Of a DNA stretch of 64,000 nt, positions 63,385 through 64,000 are shown piece by piece. The notes beneath the pieces were generated by a model, which made no database searches, was not told the DNA's origin, and worked only from the letters and a program-made list of their open reading frames with translations. Source of the stretch: Streptomyces sp. NBC_01497 (GTDB lineage Bacteria; Actinomycetota; Actinomycetes; Streptomycetales; Streptomycetaceae); the NCBI RefSeq assembly GCF_036250695.1, contig NZ_CP109427.1, forward strand, positions 3,162,001 through 3,226,000. The letters run 5' to 3'. The position numbers and the translations under genes are program-made. Within the stretch, counting starts at the first letter, position 1, and each line of letters begins with the position of its first letter.

Positions 63385-64000
63385 GCGACGTTCCTGTCTT
63401 CCCGGCCGGGCCGGGATGCTCGTGGGTCTCGTGAGGCCCGGGATGCCGGGGAGGACCGTGGGGCCGGGGGGGACCACGGCGCGGCGAAAGCCCCGGGGGC
63501 GGCCCGGGCGGTGGTCCGGGCAGCCGACGGCGTCCCCGTCACCTCGTGCGCGCCGCGCAGGGCGTCCGCCCGTGCTCGGGCCAGCGCGGGCGGCAGGAGC
63601 CGGCGGAGCAACCCCCGTCGCAGCGGCCCCAGATGGGTGAGGGCGTACGTCTGCTCGACCAGCGTGCAGCCGAGTTCCAACTTGGGTACGTACGCGGTCT
63701 GCGCGAACCGGATGTGCCGGCAGCCCCGTTCGAGGGCCAGCCGGATCGCCGCGTAGTGCGCCGCGTGGTACAGCCGGGCGTCGTGGGCGAGTTCGTAGTC
63801 GAGTCCGATGCGCGCTCCGACGGCGCCGTCCCCGGCGAACAGGCAGAGCAGGAACGCCACCAACCGGTCGTCCTGGAAACAGGCGACGACCCTGCTGTCC
63901 TGGGCGCCACCCGTTCCCCGGCCGTCCGTGGGGACTTCCGGGCCACCGGCGGGCGGGGCCAGGGACGCCAGGAAGTCCGCGTCGAGCACGTCGAGCGTCT
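63372..64000 (-). CDS. GNAT / FemAB-like acyltransferase (5' end outside window)
   Basis: Over 205 residues are visible and the frame is open to the right edge, so the start is probably beyond 64000 (a GTG at 63989 exists but the codons before it read TLD with good bias). RVVACFQDDRLVAFLLCLFAGD, then YELAHDARLYHAAHYAAIRLAL and RHIRFAQTAYVPKLELGCTL, fit the BioF2/FemAB-type GNAT group that forms amide bonds on amino-containing acceptors. The last 55 residues are an Ala/Pro/Arg/Ser tail. First visible gene of the ACP-based block, overlapping the SRPBCC gene. Confidence 0.75.
   Translation of the reverse strand, partial: TLDVLDADFLASLAPPAGGPEVPTDGRGTGGAQDSRVVACFQDDRLVAFLLCLFAGDGAVGARIGLDYELAHDARLYHAAHYAAIRLALERGCRHIRFAQTAYVPKLELGCTLVEQTYALTHLGPLRRGLLRRLLPPALARARADALRGAHEVTGTPSAARTTARAAPGAFAAPWSPPAPRSSPASRASRDPRASRPGREDRNVACPE

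Overview
The window is high-GC actinobacterial DNA, almost certainly from a Streptomyces or close relative. The evidence is strong G/C bias at third codon positions, many GTG starts, ATGA/GTGA stop-start overlaps, large families of TetR, GntR, XRE-MmyB and ECF regulators, a groES-groEL1 operon with CIRCE operators and a His-rich GroEL tail, and the gene order alr / tsaE / tsaB-rimI-tsaD / nnr-acpS-glmS / coaA / glmM / rpsI-rplM. I saw no tRNA, rRNA, CRISPR array, transposase or phage module.

Layout. (a) 1-7.7 kb is accessory: an XRE-MmyB regulator cut by the window edge, an SDR, then a DeoR-HTH/LacI-sensor repressor followed by a sugar-type ABC importer operon (lipoprotein, two permeases, a 2-hydroxyacid dehydrogenase). 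An octamer, TTCGATCA, occurs at both promoters. (b) 7.9-10.2 kb is groES-groEL1 under two CIRCE elements. (c) 10.6-23.1 kb is mixed: SnoaL-like protein, NodB lipoprotein, THUMP-like methyltransferase, a small possibly frameshifted HTH protein, a TetR with a C-terminal Cys4 zinc ribbon, a beta-helix protein, a DinB protein, an epoxide hydrolase and an ECF42 sigma factor with its DGPF partner. (d) 23.1-47.4 kb is mostly conserved housekeeping: t6A modification, alanine racemase, D,D-carboxypeptidase, NAD(P)HX repair, AcpS, GlmS, GlmM, pantothenate kinase, ribosomal proteins S9 and L13 and an ABC-F ATPase. An MFS transporter with its FadR-type regulator sits among them. (e) 47.4-51 kb holds a membrane protein, a truncated TetR, an aquaglyceroporin and a 0.9 kb gene-poor stretch with dispersed repeats and a GNAT remnant. 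(f) 50.8-57.2 kb is a GntR-controlled catabolic operon. (g) 57.3-64.0 kb has a cytochrome P450 and, on the opposite strand, an acyl-carrier-protein-based biosynthetic block that leaves the window on the right.

Two systems stand out. The operon at 51.6-57.2 kb encodes the lower 4,5-cleavage (PDC/oxalomesaconate) branch of protocatechuate and gallate catabolism: PDC lactonase, OMA tautomerase, OMA hydratase and CHA aldolase, plus an MFS importer. The ring-cleavage dioxygenase and semialdehyde dehydrogenase are absent, so the imported substrate may be PDC or oxalomesaconate itself. The block at 58.8-64 kb combines a ketosynthase, ACP, class III aminotransferase, thioester-reductase-like dehydrogenase, SRPBCC protein and GNAT/FemAB-like acyltransferase. 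This could make an acyl-ACP, release it as an aldehyde, transaminate it to an amine and N-acylate it. Both functional readings are inference from family and context.

A window-wide trait is the abundance of short tandem repeats (units of 7, 8, 11, 15, 20, 28 and 36 bp) in intergenic gaps, together with simple-sequence tails on many proteins.
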